A DNA stretch of 64,000 nt from Rudaea sp. 3F27F6 (GCF_005503555.1 NZ_SCNG01000003.1:310001-374000), one strand, 5' to 3'. Shown: positions 9,206 through 18,586, counted from the first letter of the stretch. Notes: a model not told the origin generated them from the sequence alone. Numbers and translations are program-made.

Positions 9206-10945
9206 TCAGTCCTTAGTCACACGATTAATTTCTGCCAGACTGGTCACGCGCTGCTTAACCTTGAGCAGGGCCGAGCCGCGCAAATCCCGTACTCCAGATG
9301 TTTTCGCTGCCGCAGCGATGTCGAGCATGTTGCCGCCCTTCAAAATGATTTTGGTGATCGGTTCGTTGATCGGCATCACCTGATAGATGCCGGTACGGCC
9401 TTTGTACCCCTCGTTGCACATCGAGCAGCCGATCGCGTCATAAATCTGCAGATCCTTGAGGTCTTCTTGGGTAAAACCCTCCGAAAGCAAGCTCTCCGGC
9501 GGCAGCGCCAGTGGCTTCTTGCATTCATGCAGCCTCCGGGCGAGGCGTTGCGCAACAACTAGGGTTAGCGCCGAGGTGATGTTGTACGGGGCAATGCCCA
9601 TGTTCATCAGGCGGGATACCGTTTGCGGTGCATCGTTGGTATGCAGGGTCGACAGCACCATATGGCCGGTCTGCGCGGCCTTGACCGCGATCTCGGCGGT
9701 TTCTAGGTCACGAATCTCACCCACCATGATCACGTCCGGATCCTGGCGTAGGAAGGCGCGAAGTGCGACCGCAAAGGTCATGCCGCGCTTCACATTCTGC
9801 TGCACTTGATTGACGCCCTGCAGCCGTATTTCGATGGGATCTTCCACCGTCGAGATGTTTCGCCCCTCGACATTGAGAATGTTGAGCGCGGTGTACAGGG
9901 ATACCGTCTTGCCCGAACCGGTCGGACCCGTAACGACAACCATGCCGTAGGGTTTCTGAATCGCGTTGACGAAAAGCTCTTTCTGGTCGTCGTCGTAGCC
10001 GAGCTTGTCGATGCCGAGCCTGGCCACTGACGCGTCAAGAATACGCAGCACGAGCTTCTCACCGAACAAGGTAGGACAGCTCGACACTCGGAAATCGACG
10101 GCCTTGGTCTTGGACAAGTTGAGTTTGATGCGCCCGTCCTGTGGGATGCGGCGCTCAGAGATGTCCAGACCGGACATGACTTTCAGACGCGAAGCGATGC
10201 GTGCCGCCATCTTCGACGGAGGGGCGGTTACCGCACGTAGTATGCCGTCCATGCGGAAGCGCACGCGGTAGTGATTTTCGAACGGCTCGAAGTGAATGTC
10301 CGAGGCGCCGCGTTTTATCGCATCGACCAACACCTTGTTGACGAATTTAACCACGGGCGTGTCATTGCCCTTGGCGTCATGGCCGGAGTCGCTGTCTTCC
10401 TCGAAATCGCCGACGACGAGTTTTTCCAGGCCACCGGCAACGTCGTCGAGCGCGTCGAAGCTCGACGTGCCCATGCTGTAAGCCTGGTCGATAAGCCGCG
10501 AAAGCGCCTCAGTATCGATAAGGACCGGTTCGACTGAGGTCTTGGCGTGGAACTTGACGTCATCGAGCGCACGCGCGTTGGTCGGGTCTGCGGTGGCGAC
10601 GTAGACGCGTGGGCCGCGCCGAAAAAGTGGTAATACCTGATGCTTATTGGCGAGATCCTCGCTGATCAAGTTCTGCGGGATCTGAGCTAAGTCGATCGAC
10701 TCAGCGTCGAGAAGCGGCACCCCGAACTCCTCGGAATTAGCCAAGGCGAGTCGGGCACTGCTGACCAGATTGCGCTCCAGCAATAGGCTTGTGACCGGTA
10801 TCTTCTGCTTCAGTGAGGCATCGTTAACACGCCGGGCGTCGTTTTCGGACAGAAGGCCTTGCATGACCAGACGCTTGACCACGCCGCTCAGCCCCGTCAA
10901 CGTCGGGGTAGCAGCGGTATCAGGCGCGTTCATTGTGGTCGTCAT
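9206..10945 (-). CDS. pilB: Type IV pilus extension ATPase PilB
   Basis: PilB is the cytoplasmic hexameric ATPase that powers pilus extension. The 579-residue protein has an N-terminal MshEN-type domain, then the secretion ATPase core. Walker A is GPTGSGKT, the Asp box includes ISTVEDPIEIRL, Walker B is DPDVIMVGEIRD and the His box is STLHTNDAP. The C-terminal zinc region ends with CSMCNEGYKGRTGIYQ. The first half of the usual tetracysteine motif reads RRLHECKKP here, so one Cys appears replaced by His. The gene is monocistronic or leads the pil block, and is divergent from the glycan island. Confidence 0.97.
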   Translation of the reverse strand: MTTTMNAPDTAATPTLTGLSGVVKRLVMQGLLSENDARRVNDASLKQKIPVTSLLLERNLVSSARLALANSEEFGVPLLDAESIDLAQIPQNLISEDLANKHQVLPLFRRGPRVYVATADPTNARALDDVKFHAKTSVEPVLIDTEALSRLIDQAYSMGTSSFDALDDVAGGLEKLVVGDFEEDSDSGHDAKGNDTPVVKFVNKVLVDAIKRGASDIHFEPFENHYRVRFRMDGILRAVTAPPSKMAARIASRLKVMSGLDISERRIPQDGRIKLNLSKTKAVDFRVSSCPTLFGEKLVLRILDASVARLGIDKLGYDDDQKELFVNAIQKPYGMVVVTGPTGSGKTVSLYTALNILNVEGRNISTVEDPIEIRLQGVNQVQQNVKRGMTFAVALRAFLRQDPDVIMVGEIRDLETAEIAVKAAQTGHMVLSTLHTNDAPQTVSRLMNMGIAPYNITSALTLVVAQRLARRLHECKKPLALPPESLLSEGFTQEDLKDLQIYDAIGCSMCNEGYKGRTGIYQVMPINEPITKIILKGGNMLDIAAAAKTSGVRDLRGSALLKVKQRVTSLAEINRVTKD

Positions 10946-11190
10946 ATCAGCCTCGGGAGACGTTCATAAAGTATAGCGCTTTTGCCGCTCAATCCTAGTC
11001 GACGCCAGGGGCGGATGGAGGTGCAGTCCGCACAAGAGCGGATGACGCCGAGGAATGTAGCGAAACGCTTCGCAATTCCAGGCTTCGTGCTGCAGTTTTC
11101 CGCTAATATCGACACGACAAGCGTGTTCATTTGGAGATCGGTTGCTACTCGCGAGCGGCAACTGGTCCGATTCAATTTCGGGGGCGCATC

Positions 11191-12039
11191 TTGCTCAGCA
11201 TCATCTTGCCGGCGAAGAATGAGTCTGCTGCTTTGCGCGAACTGCTCCCGCTGTTGCGTGCGGCGCACTCTGAAGCCGAAATCATCGTTGTCAACGATGG
11301 CTCGATAGACGAAACGGTCGAGGTGTGCGCAAGGAACCGCGTTAAGGTTCTTACGCAACCGTACTCCATGGGCAATGGCGCGGCGATCAAACGCGGCACT
11401 CGCGAGGCCTTGGGGGATGTGTTGGTTTTTATGGATGCCGACGGTCAACACGAGCCCGCGCACGTGGCGCTGCTACTGGCCAAACTCGACGAAGGATACG
11501 ACATGGTCGTCGGCGCGCGTAGCTGGTCCGGACAGGCAGGCGTCGGTCGAGGTGTTGCCAACACGGTCTACAACTGGCTGGCCAGCCAAATGACCGGCTT
11601 CAAGATAGCCGATCTCACCTCGGGATTTCGCGCCGTTCGTGCCGGCAAGTTTCGTGAGTTCCTACATTTGTTGCCTAACGGATTCTCGTATCCCACCACA
11701 AGCACGATGGCGTTCTTTCGCAGTGCCTACGCGGTGGCCTATGTTCCGATCAAGGCGGCGCGGCGTGTCGGAAAGAGTCACATACGCCCGTTGCGCGATG
11801 GCATACGTTTCCTATTGATCATCTTCAAAATCGCGACACTTTACTCACCGCTCAAGTTATTTGCGCCGGCCAGTATTGCCTTTTTTCTGCTTGGTTTCGG
11901 TCATTACATGTATACATTTTTCACGGCGCATCGGCTTACGAACATGAGTGTGTTGTTGTTTTCTGCTGCGGTCATCGTGTTCCTGATTGGTCTTATTTCT
12001 GAGCAGATCACCGCCTTGACATATCGGCGCGGTAGCTAG
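11191..12039 (+). CDS. GT2 glycosyltransferase, polyprenyl-phosphate-sugar synthase-like
   Basis: A GT-A family 2 domain fills residues 1-210, with LSIILPAKNES at the N-terminus, VVNDGSIDET for the nucleotide site, MDADGQHEP as the DXD motif and DLTSGFRAVR in the acceptor region. Two C-terminal membrane helices follow at about 210-230 and 245-270. This architecture is that of DPM1/GtrB-like enzymes that charge undecaprenyl phosphate with a single sugar. The TTG at 11191 is preferred because GGGGGC lies just upstream and the encoded N-terminus fits the family; an earlier TTG at 11131 exists. First gene of a four-gene operon whose stop abuts the next ATG. Sugar specificity is not readable. Confidence 0.85.
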   Translation: MLSIILPAKNESAALRELLPLLRAAHSEAEIIVVNDGSIDETVEVCARNRVKVLTQPYSMGNGAAIKRGTREALGDVLVFMDADGQHEPAHVALLLAKLDEGYDMVVGARSWSGQAGVGRGVANTVYNWLASQMTGFKIADLTSGFRAVRAGKFREFLHLLPNGFSYPTTSTMAFFRSAYAVAYVPIKAARRVGKSHIRPLRDGIRFLLIIFKIATLYSPLKLFAPASIAFFLLGFGHYMYTFFTAHRLTNMSVLLFSAAVIVFLIGLISEQITALTYRRGS

Positions 12040-13137
12040 ATGGCGCAGATTTCGCACAAGGTTTTCGTCGTAGGCACGCGTGCGCAATTGATCAAAATGG
12101 CCCCAGTAATTGTGGTCTGCGAGCGCCGCGGATTGCCGATTACTTTGCTGATGACTGGTCAACACCAGGAAACCATGCAGGACATTGTCGACGAATTTGG
12201 CCTGCGGTCGCCGCAAGTGCCGGTCATGTCCATTTCGGAACGATCCACCGTAGGCTCGCTTCTTCGTTGGTTTCCAACTGCCCTTTCGGCCATGACTGCG
12301 CGAGTGAGGGCGCTGGTGGAGAAGCATGGGTCGATCGATGTGCTGGTCCATGGCGATACGCTTTCGACGCTTGTGGGCGCCTGGGCCGGACGACGCGGCG
12401 GTGCGCGCGTTGTGCATTTGGAGAGTGGCCTCACGTCCGGCCGTTGGCATGATCCGTTTCCGGAAGAAGTCTGCCGCCGCATCGTATTTCGCTTAACCGA
12501 CGTAGCGATGTGCCCCAATTCTTTAGCCACCGATCACATGCGGCATTTCAGCAAAGTACGGGTAATTGATACAGGCGGCAATACAATCATCGATGCTGTG
12601 CTGCTGTCGGGAGCCTCTCCAGCATATCGAGATCCGACGAAACCCTACCTCGTAGTTTCCCTCCATCGTTTCCAGAACTTGTTTCGCACATCGCGTTTGC
12701 AGGCGTTAATTGATCTGGTTGAGCGATTGGCGCAGCACTATCCCATACATTTCGTGTTGCATCCCGCTACACGCAAACGGTTGGAGGCGGTGGGTTTGGA
12801 TGCCCCGCTCAAAGCAGCGCCGAAAGTACATTTGTCACCGCGTCTTGGTTATGGCGCTTTCCTGCGCTTGGCTGCAGGTGCGGAATGTGTGCTCACAGAT
12901 GGAGGCTCTAACCAGGAAGAACTGGCTGTGCTGGGTGTCCCGACGTTGATAATGCGTGAGCGCACGGAGCGCCCTGACGGCTTATTGGAAAATGCCGTTA
13001 TGGAAGCTGACGTGCCGAACGGGATCTTTGAGTTTCTTGTGGGGCGAGGCTTTGAAGCTTTACGCCGTGCCGCCAAACTACCGGTGGATCTTGGGCCATC
13101 GGTACGCATTGCAGATGCACTGATTACATCAAGTTGA
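12040..13137 (+). CDS. UDP-N-acetylglucosamine 2-epimerase family protein
   Basis: This enzyme family interconverts UDP-GlcNAc and UDP-ManNAc, or hydrolyses related sugar nucleotides, for surface-glycan synthesis. The 365-residue length fits WecB. Recognisable blocks are VGTRAQLIKMAPV (family GTRPExIKxAP), MTGQHQE, VHGDT, HLESGLTSG with PFPEEVCRR (family HVEAGLR and PEExNR), and DGGSNQEELAVLGVPTLIMR with ERPDG. GTRAQL and CRR in place of the usual GTRPE and NR show divergence, so the exact substrate is uncertain. It starts on the base after the stop of the upstream GT2, implying coupled translation. Confidence 0.85.
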   Translation: MAQISHKVFVVGTRAQLIKMAPVIVVCERRGLPITLLMTGQHQETMQDIVDEFGLRSPQVPVMSISERSTVGSLLRWFPTALSAMTARVRALVEKHGSIDVLVHGDTLSTLVGAWAGRRGGARVVHLESGLTSGRWHDPFPEEVCRRIVFRLTDVAMCPNSLATDHMRHFSKVRVIDTGGNTIIDAVLLSGASPAYRDPTKPYLVVSLHRFQNLFRTSRLQALIDLVERLAQHYPIHFVLHPATRKRLEAVGLDAPLKAAPKVHLSPRLGYGAFLRLAAGAECVLTDGGSNQEELAVLGVPTLIMRERTERPDGLLENAVMEADVPNGIFEFLVGRGFEALRRAAKLPVDLGPSVRIADALITSS

Positions 13138-13142
13138 TGTGA

Positions 13143-14174
13143 ATGCCTGCCCAGATAAATGCCGACGACTATTTTGAGGTGTGTGATCCAGAGCGCCTCG
13201 TGCCGACGCCATTAGTGAGCGTACTCATGGTTGTGTACAACCATGGTCCGTATTTGGCAGAGGCGATTGAAAGTGTGATGTCGCAAAAGTGTGATTTCGA
13301 CTACGAACTGGTAATCGGCGAAGATGTGTCTTCCGACAATAGCCGGGAAATAGTGCTTGGTTTTCAGCGTCGTTATCCGGATCGTATCCGTGTAGTTTGC
13401 TCGCGACGCAATGTCGGAGCCGCAGCCAATCACTATCGTGTTTATGTATTGTCGCGAGGCGAATTCGTCGCGCATTGTGAAGGCGACGACTATTGGTGCA
13501 ATCCTTGCCGACTGTCCGGGCAGGTGGCTCTTCTGCGTGCCGATGCGGGAGCTGCTGTTGTCCACGGAGACTGGGTGCGTGCCAAGCCAGACGCGACGGG
13601 TTGGGACGTCCAGTGGAATCGTCCGGCACATAGACATGTGCCGAGAAGATTTCTCGAGGGTGACCTTTTTCCTTTTTTCTATTTTCCGAAAATACTTCGC
13701 AATTGCACGGTTGTGCAGCGGCGCAGCGCTCTCGAAGAATTTCACCACAGTTCGCTGGCGATGAAGCGATATCGTTTCGGCGACACCGTAGCGGCAGCCT
13801 ATTTCACTTCGCGCTGGCGCGTCGCTTACTGGCCTGCGGTTGCTGCTGTATACCGAGAAAGCGCAGGTTCGGCTCTGCGCTCGGGGCGGTCATCTTTTGC
13901 TCTGTTCTTGCGGTCTGCGTTGGAGTTCGATACTGACGCGCGCGCTTTCTTCCGCTCGCGCCAAGATTATCCGTTGTCTTATCGCTGGGAGTGCGCACTG
14001 GGGCTGCTTGCCTGCACCCTGCGATTGCGCGACTGGCGCGGTGCGCGCGATGCACTAGTCGATTTGGCGCGGCACTACGGTCCGATTTCGTTCGTTGGCG
14101 CGATGATCGGTGCCCTGCGCTTGCGCTGGCCGGTGCATCGCTCGCCTCGTTCGTTGGCGGCGAAGGGGGATTGA
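13143..14174 (+). CDS. GT2 family glycosyltransferase
   Basis: A soluble GT-A fold glycosyltransferase of 343 residues. The N-terminal nucleotide-sugar domain shows PLVSVLMVVYNHGPYLAEAI, then VIGEDVSSDNSREI and the metal-binding region CEGDDYW. The C-terminal third is Arg-rich and has no strong membrane helix. Homologues with GEDxSxD plus EGDDYW typically add sugars in O-antigen and capsule clusters. Five bases separate it from the epimerase and two from the flippase. Base composition is lower in GC than the flanking pil and gap genes. Donor and acceptor cannot be read from sequence. Confidence 0.82.
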   Translation: MPAQINADDYFEVCDPERLVPTPLVSVLMVVYNHGPYLAEAIESVMSQKCDFDYELVIGEDVSSDNSREIVLGFQRRYPDRIRVVCSRRNVGAAANHYRVYVLSRGEFVAHCEGDDYWCNPCRLSGQVALLRADAGAAVVHGDWVRAKPDATGWDVQWNRPAHRHVPRRFLEGDLFPFFYFPKILRNCTVVQRRSALEEFHHSSLAMKRYRFGDTVAAAYFTSRWRVAYWPAVAAVYRESAGSALRSGRSSFALFLRSALEFDTDARAFFRSRQDYPLSYRWECALGLLACTLRLRDWRGARDALVDLARHYGPISFVGAMIGALRLRWPVHRSPRSLAAKGD

Positions 14175-14176
14175 CA

Positions 14177-15445
14177 ATGGCTTGGCTGCGCCTCCCATTT
14201 GGTGCTTTGGGGCGCGGTACCCTTGTCGTGACAGTCGGACTCTGGTCGAGAGCTCTGCTGCAAGGGTTGTATTTGGTGCTCGCCTCGCGTTGGCTTGAGG
14301 CGTCCGGCTACGGACTTTTTAGTGGGTCCGCTTCGGCTATTGTGCTCTTCGCGCCGCTTGCGAACTTGGGTATGGGATTCGTTTTCACGGACTATGCGGC
14401 GCGTAGAAATATATCTCTATCTGTGCTGTGGTCGCAGGTCTTACGGTTGAGCTGGCTATCCACCATTTTGATTGCTCTAGTGGTGGTGATTTTGGCAGTG
14501 CTCGTCCTTCCGGTGCGTCTCGGTCCAGTTGCGATGGCGCTGATAGCGGTTTCCGAACTGATCGCTGTTCCCCTCATTGCAGTGGCTAGCGCAGCCTTGA
14601 TAACTAAAGGCCGGGCAGGTTCAGCAGCGACGGCTGTGGGTCTGGTTCCTGCTGTCCGCTGTGCCGGGATTCTTGCTCTGATGGTCGCGGATGCTGCGGC
14701 CAGTGTGCAGCTCCTCGTTGCGGTTCATTGTTTAGGCAGCGCTTGTGTGGCTGTTTGGGCGCTTCGCCTCACGCGCGGCACGCTAGCGGAGAATGATCCT
14801 TCGCCTTCCGGCAAGCTTCCTTCGGACGGACGGATGCTGAAAGACGGCTTCTACTACGCCTTAGGCAACACGGTAGGCATCTCCTATTCCGAGGTCGACA
14901 AAGTATTCATGCTTCAGGCCCTTGGCGCTGAGACTACGGGTAACTACACGGTCGCATTCCGAGTTGTAGCGGTACTCGCGTTGCCGATAAGTGCGTTGCT
15001 AAGCAGTGCCACGCCGCGGCTTTTCGCGGAACATCACACAGGAGCAGGGCGAAGAGTGCTCAAAGCAGTCGTCGCATCGGGTCTATGTTACGCCCTTGTC
15101 GCGGGTGCTATGGTATTGCTGTTGGCGCCGATGATGCCCCTCGTTTTCGGCGTGAGCTACATCACATCATCTCATTTGGCTTCCCTTTTGTCGGCTTGGT
15201 TGCCCTTGTCTGTCTTACATGTCTGCGGCTCAATTGCCTTGGTCACCTCGGGGCGAAAAGCCTTGCGCCTAACAGTCGAGAGTGTAGGCATGGCGCTGAT
15301 TATTGTTTTGAACGTGCTATTGCTGCCCTGCCTTGGGGCGGAGGGCGCGATCACAGCTCTCCTATCCGGCGAATGTCTTATGAGTGCCGGGTGTTGGTTT
15401 GCTTACTTTGCTTGCCGGAACGATCAGGCGGAGCAAACCAAATAG
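14177..15445 (+). CDS. Oligosaccharide flippase / polysaccharide biosynthesis membrane protein
   Basis: A 422-residue polytopic protein with about 12 hydrophobic segments and the N-terminal pattern of Wzx-type MOP flippases (VTVGLWSRALLQGLYLVLAS, then ASGYGLFSGS). A second-half landmark is EVDKVFMLQALGAETTGNYT, typical of PST-family members. It probably moves lipid-linked sugars across the inner membrane. The ATG at 14177 follows a good GGGGGA ribosome-binding site and lies two bases after the upstream stop. The 3' end overlaps the convergent methyltransferase by 22 bases, so the two island operons meet without a spacer. Confidence 0.85.
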   Translation: MAWLRLPFGALGRGTLVVTVGLWSRALLQGLYLVLASRWLEASGYGLFSGSASAIVLFAPLANLGMGFVFTDYAARRNISLSVLWSQVLRLSWLSTILIALVVVILAVLVLPVRLGPVAMALIAVSELIAVPLIAVASAALITKGRAGSAATAVGLVPAVRCAGILALMVADAAASVQLLVAVHCLGSACVAVWALRLTRGTLAENDPSPSGKLPSDGRMLKDGFYYALGNTVGISYSEVDKVFMLQALGAETTGNYTVAFRVVAVLALPISALLSSATPRLFAEHHTGAGRRVLKAVVASGLCYALVAGAMVLLLAPMMPLVFGVSYITSSHLASLLSAWLPLSVLHVCGSIALVTSGRKALRLTVESVGMALIIVLNVLLLPCLGAEGAITALLSGECLMSAGCWFAYFACRNDQAEQTK

Positions 15446-16161
15446 ATGCTCGCGCACAATTGTGGATATTGCTGACCTAGGGAGTAGCAACCTTCCACAT
15501 AGGCATCGCTGATGATGCCCTGCCCGAGAGCCGCGTCGAACTGAGAATTGGACAGTGGTTTGAATAACACGCCTCCGCGCGCGTCGACATGCAAGCCGGC
15601 GCGACGAGCGTCGGCTTCCAGCTTATCAAAACTGTAAGTGCAGCGATGGCCGTGTGCGCGTTCGGCGTCAGTGACAGCTTGGTTGGATTCGATAAGCCCC
15701 ATCTTGACGGCAATCTGGCGTGAAGCTGCATCGGCATTCGGCACGGCTACGAAAAGCTTCCCGGTGGGACTCAACCAAGCGCGTATCCGTGTAAGCGCAT
15801 CTATTGGATCGTCCAAATGCTCAAGTGTGTGCACGAGGAAGATCGCCTCGAAATGTGGCGGCAGATTCGCGGTTTCGATCGTGGAATGGATAAATCGGAC
15901 CGTATTCGGAACACGGGTTTGAGCAACTGCGATTAGATCGGAAGCGGCTTCGACTACCGTGAGATCGTCGAAATGCTGCAGTAGTAATAAGGTCGAATCG
16001 CCTTTGAAGCAGCCGATTTCAAGTGCCTGCCCAGGCAGAAAATGCGGTTTCAGCGCGCGCATGAGATAACGCCGAATGACCCAGTCGAAATCGTAGGCGT
16101 ATTTGTTTCCAGCGGTATCGTTGGTTTCGGCGTTATAGTCCCGCGACGTAGTCTTTGTCAT
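15424..16161 (-). CDS. Class I SAM-dependent methyltransferase
   Basis: A 245-residue Rossmann methyltransferase with motif I ALEIGCFKGDSTLLL, motif II VVEAASDLIAVA, and the post-motif VHTLEHLDDPIDALTRI typical of Methyltransf_11/23 enzymes that modify sugars or lipid-linked intermediates. The N-terminal YDFDWVIRRYLMRAL segment resembles enzymes of O-antigen clusters. It is the last gene of the minus-strand operon and starts in an ATGA overlap with the GNAT stop. The substrate is unknown; an O- or N-methylated sugar is an inference from context. Confidence 0.82.
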   Translation of the reverse strand: MTKTTSRDYNAETNDTAGNKYAYDFDWVIRRYLMRALKPHFLPGQALEIGCFKGDSTLLLLQHFDDLTVVEAASDLIAVAQTRVPNTVRFIHSTIETANLPPHFEAIFLVHTLEHLDDPIDALTRIRAWLSPTGKLFVAVPNADAASRQIAVKMGLIESNQAVTDAERAHGHRCTYSFDKLEADARRAGLHVDARGGVLFKPLSNSQFDAALGQGIISDAYVEGCYSLGQQYPQLCASIYLVCSA

Positions 16162-16619
16162 TGAATCGCTCTCGACAGATTGAGTTGCATGACTACCTGC
16201 TCGCCGTCATCGAGGCAAGTGCGGAAGCCGCATTTTTCATAGAGCCGCCGCGCGGCTGAATTGGTTGCGCCGACCCGCAGGCGAACCAGCGTAAGGCCCG
16301 CAGTATCGGCGCGCGCGACCGCTTGTGTTAGCAGTGTGGAAGCAATGCCGCAACCGAGAAAGCCTTTGTCAACGCTTACGTTGCTAATGAATGCGGTGCC
16401 GTCTTCGTCATCGAAGTAAGCTGCGACCATCCCGACTAAGGCGCCATCCGCCCAAGCCTCGAAACGGCGCGCCCGCTGGTGGAGGCGGTGGGCATATGCG
16501 GGCAGGTCGACGCGACTTGACAGCGGTGGCGCGAAGCGCGCGTCGCACCGCGTTAAATGAGCGAGAACGTCCGACTCGCGTGCGCGGTCCTCCTCAAAAG
16601 CCAAGCCAGTTACAGTCAT
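16158..16619 (-). CDS. GNAT family N-acetyltransferase
   Basis: A 153-residue GNAT enzyme that would transfer an acyl group from acyl-CoA to an amine, here perhaps an amino sugar. The acetyl-CoA site is FISNVSVDKGFLGCGIASTL followed by ARADTAGLTLVRLRVGATN and RRLYEKCGF. The ATG at 16619 overlaps the stop of the upstream beta-propeller gene (ATGA), and its own stop overlaps the methyltransferase start in the same way, showing tight translational coupling. A sugar-modifying role is inferred from the aminotransferase at the head of the operon. Confidence 0.85.
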   Translation of the reverse strand: MTVTGLAFEEDRARESDVLAHLTRCDARFAPPLSSRVDLPAYAHRLHQRARRFEAWADGALVGMVAAYFDDEDGTAFISNVSVDKGFLGCGIASTLLTQAVARADTAGLTLVRLRVGATNSAARRLYEKCGFRTCLDDGEQVVMQLNLSRAIQ

Positions 16620-17569
16620 TCCAAGACTGCCAGGCCGAAGCCATTTCGGCCGAAGGCGTTGCCGTTGTAGAGCAGGTGCGCGCGTCCGTCGCATTCGAAC
16701 AGATGTGGGTAACACATCATCTCCGAGTCCCAGCCTTCGGCCGATACATCGATGCCCAAGGCCGCATCGTCACGTACCCAATGCGACAGATCGTTCGACC
16801 AAGCGTAGCCAAGTCGATAGCTCCGCGCGCTGTTGCTGCGGAAGTCGAATGATTGCCGGTAGCAGAAGACCATATGCCAGCGCTCACCGATGCACAGAAC
16901 GCTCGGCAGCGCTTGGCACTCGTCAGGACCGAGACGATCAGCAACGATCTGCCTCGCCTCCTCCCTCTGCCAATACAAGCCGTCAGTTGAGATGGCGTGG
17001 CCAATTTTGTACGTGCGATCGGGTGCCGTGCTTGGAGCGAAGCGTTTCCACCCTGTGCCGAAAATGTACCACATGTGAAAACGACCCTCGTGCACACGCA
17101 CGAAGGCGTCGCCTACGAGGCACGGCTCATGCAATGACGTGGATAGTACCGGGCCGTTCCCGCAGCGTTCAAAGGTCGCGCCATCGTCGCGACTCTCGGC
17201 CAAGCCGATCCCTGTTTCAACCGATACTGAGACGCGCCGACTCCAGCCGGTGGTATAGGCGAGGATTCGGCCTGCGTGCCGCAGTGGACTGAGAGGGAAG
17301 ATGCCGTGCTCGTCAAAGCAGCCCAGCTCGCCCCTTGGCATTGCAACCTCTGGCGCGACCCGCATCACGCGGCTGAACGATTTGTCAAAGTCTGCCCATG
17401 CGACGTGGCTGATGTACATGCCATCGGGCTCGCGTTCGCGCGAAGAGAAGTAGACGCGCACGTAGTCGCTGCACACGAGTGCCTGTGGCGATTGCGCGAA
17501 GCCGGAACAGCGCCCCGGTAGTACGTACCGAGCCGGATCGAAGATCCTGCCGAGTTTCTTCCAGTTCAA
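16616..17569 (-). CDS. Five-bladed beta-propeller glycosidase-like protein (copy A)
   Basis: A cytoplasmic-looking protein of 317 residues, without signal peptide, having the repeated blades of the GH43/GH32 superfamily. The WxKLGRIFDP start, VRVYFSSRE, GIGLAESRDDGATF, FHMWYIFGTGW, IGHAISTDGLYW and LGYAWSNDLSHWVRDD segments are blade landmarks. It is a paralogue of the gene immediately upstream and shares the same end (WDSE..YPH plus GRxGFGLA). Members of this group are common in O-antigen clusters, where their role is not established. Catalytic acids could not be assigned by eye. Confidence 0.72.
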   Translation of the reverse strand: MNWKKLGRIFDPARYVLPGRCSGFAQSPQALVCSDYVRVYFSSREREPDGMYISHVAWADFDKSFSRVMRVAPEVAMPRGELGCFDEHGIFPLSPLRHAGRILAYTTGWSRRVSVSVETGIGLAESRDDGATFERCGNGPVLSTSLHEPCLVGDAFVRVHEGRFHMWYIFGTGWKRFAPSTAPDRTYKIGHAISTDGLYWQREEARQIVADRLGPDECQALPSVLCIGERWHMVFCYRQSFDFRSNSARSYRLGYAWSNDLSHWVRDDAALGIDVSAEGWDSEMMCYPHLFECDGRAHLLYNGNAFGRNGFGLAVLE

Positions 17570-17599
17570 GCAATACTCTCGCGGTACGCAGCGGGTGAA

Positions 17600-18562
17600 T
17601 CAATCCAATGCCCCATCGAGACGAGCCAGTCCGAAGCCCCAGCGGCCGACTTGGTTGCCCAAATAGAACATATAGACGCAGCCATCCAGCTCGAACACAT
17701 GTGGATAGCTTACCGTTTCCGAATCCCAGCCGCCGGCGGAGAGGTCGAGCCCAGCGCGCTCGTCCTCGCGTGTCCAGTGCAGCAGGTCTTTCGAGTATGC
17801 ATAGCCAATGCGATAACCGCGAGTCTGGTTGCGATAATCTGTGCCGTGGCGATAGCAAAAAAACATATGGAAGTAGTCGCTGCCGCGGAACACATCCGGG
17901 CTGGCCTGCGCCTCATCGTCGCCGATCCGAGTTGCGATCAGGTCTCGTCCAGCTTTGGCCCAAGTGATGCCGTCAGCAGATGTCGCAGAGCGAATGCGAT
18001 AGATGGGTTCGGGGCGGCCGCCGTCGAGGATCCACTTTCGCCCTGCTATATAAAACAAATGCCACCCCTTCTCCCAGCGACGAATCTTGGGGCCGCTAAG
18101 CACGAATGGTTCGTCTAGAGAGTAACTTAGCACGGGGCCAGGGCCCGCCTTCGCGAAGCTGCGGCCTCCGTCATCGCTGTAGGCCAAGCCAATTGCCGTG
18201 TTGAAAGGGACTGACTGACAGCGTGTCCATCCCGCATAGTAGGCAATGATCCGCCTCCCATCGCATGCGACCGATACCGGGTAGGTGCCGAATTCGTCGA
18301 AGGTTCCGGTGTCTCCCAACGGCAGGATCGGTTGCTCGGCGACGCCTATGATGCGCGTCAAGTCGCGGCGGTCGAGGTCCACCCATGCGGAGCGGCTCGC
18401 GTATTGGCCGTTCGCATCAGCAAGAGGGCGGCACGAGAAGTACACGCGTACGCGATCCTCAAGCACCAACGTCGCGGGAGCCTGCGCGAATTCCTTCAGC
18501 CAAGGCCGGTCGGCGATGTCTTGCGGGTTGAATATGCGGCCAAGCTTATGCCATCGATACAT
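17600..18562 (-). CDS. Five-bladed beta-propeller glycosidase-like protein (copy B)
   Basis: The 320-residue paralogue of the next gene. It opens with HKLGRIFNPQ, continues with VRVYFSCRPL, TAIGLAYSDDGGRSFAK, GWHLFYIAGRKW, IRSATSADGITW and IGYAYSKDLLHWTRED, and ends in WDSETVSYPH and GRWGFGLARL. The blade signatures repeat roughly every 50 residues. Twenty-four bases separate it from wbqC and 30 from copy A, consistent with one operon. The tandem copies differ enough to suggest separate substrates rather than a recent duplication. Activity is unproven, and a sugar-binding or isomerising role is as possible as hydrolysis. Confidence 0.72.
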   Translation of the reverse strand: MYRWHKLGRIFNPQDIADRPWLKEFAQAPATLVLEDRVRVYFSCRPLADANGQYASRSAWVDLDRRDLTRIIGVAEQPILPLGDTGTFDEFGTYPVSVACDGRRIIAYYAGWTRCQSVPFNTAIGLAYSDDGGRSFAKAGPGPVLSYSLDEPFVLSGPKIRRWEKGWHLFYIAGRKWILDGGRPEPIYRIRSATSADGITWAKAGRDLIATRIGDDEAQASPDVFRGSDYFHMFFCYRHGTDYRNQTRGYRIGYAYSKDLLHWTREDERAGLDLSAGGWDSETVSYPHVFELDGCVYMFYLGNQVGRWGFGLARLDGALD

Positions 18563-18586
18563 GCTTCGTTTCGTTACCGTTCTGGG

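Noticed and set aside
8996-9562. A 188-codon plus-strand frame spanning the pilC-pilB gap
   Set aside because: Its second half lies opposite pilB and has no conserved domain; the first half lacks a ribosome-binding site.
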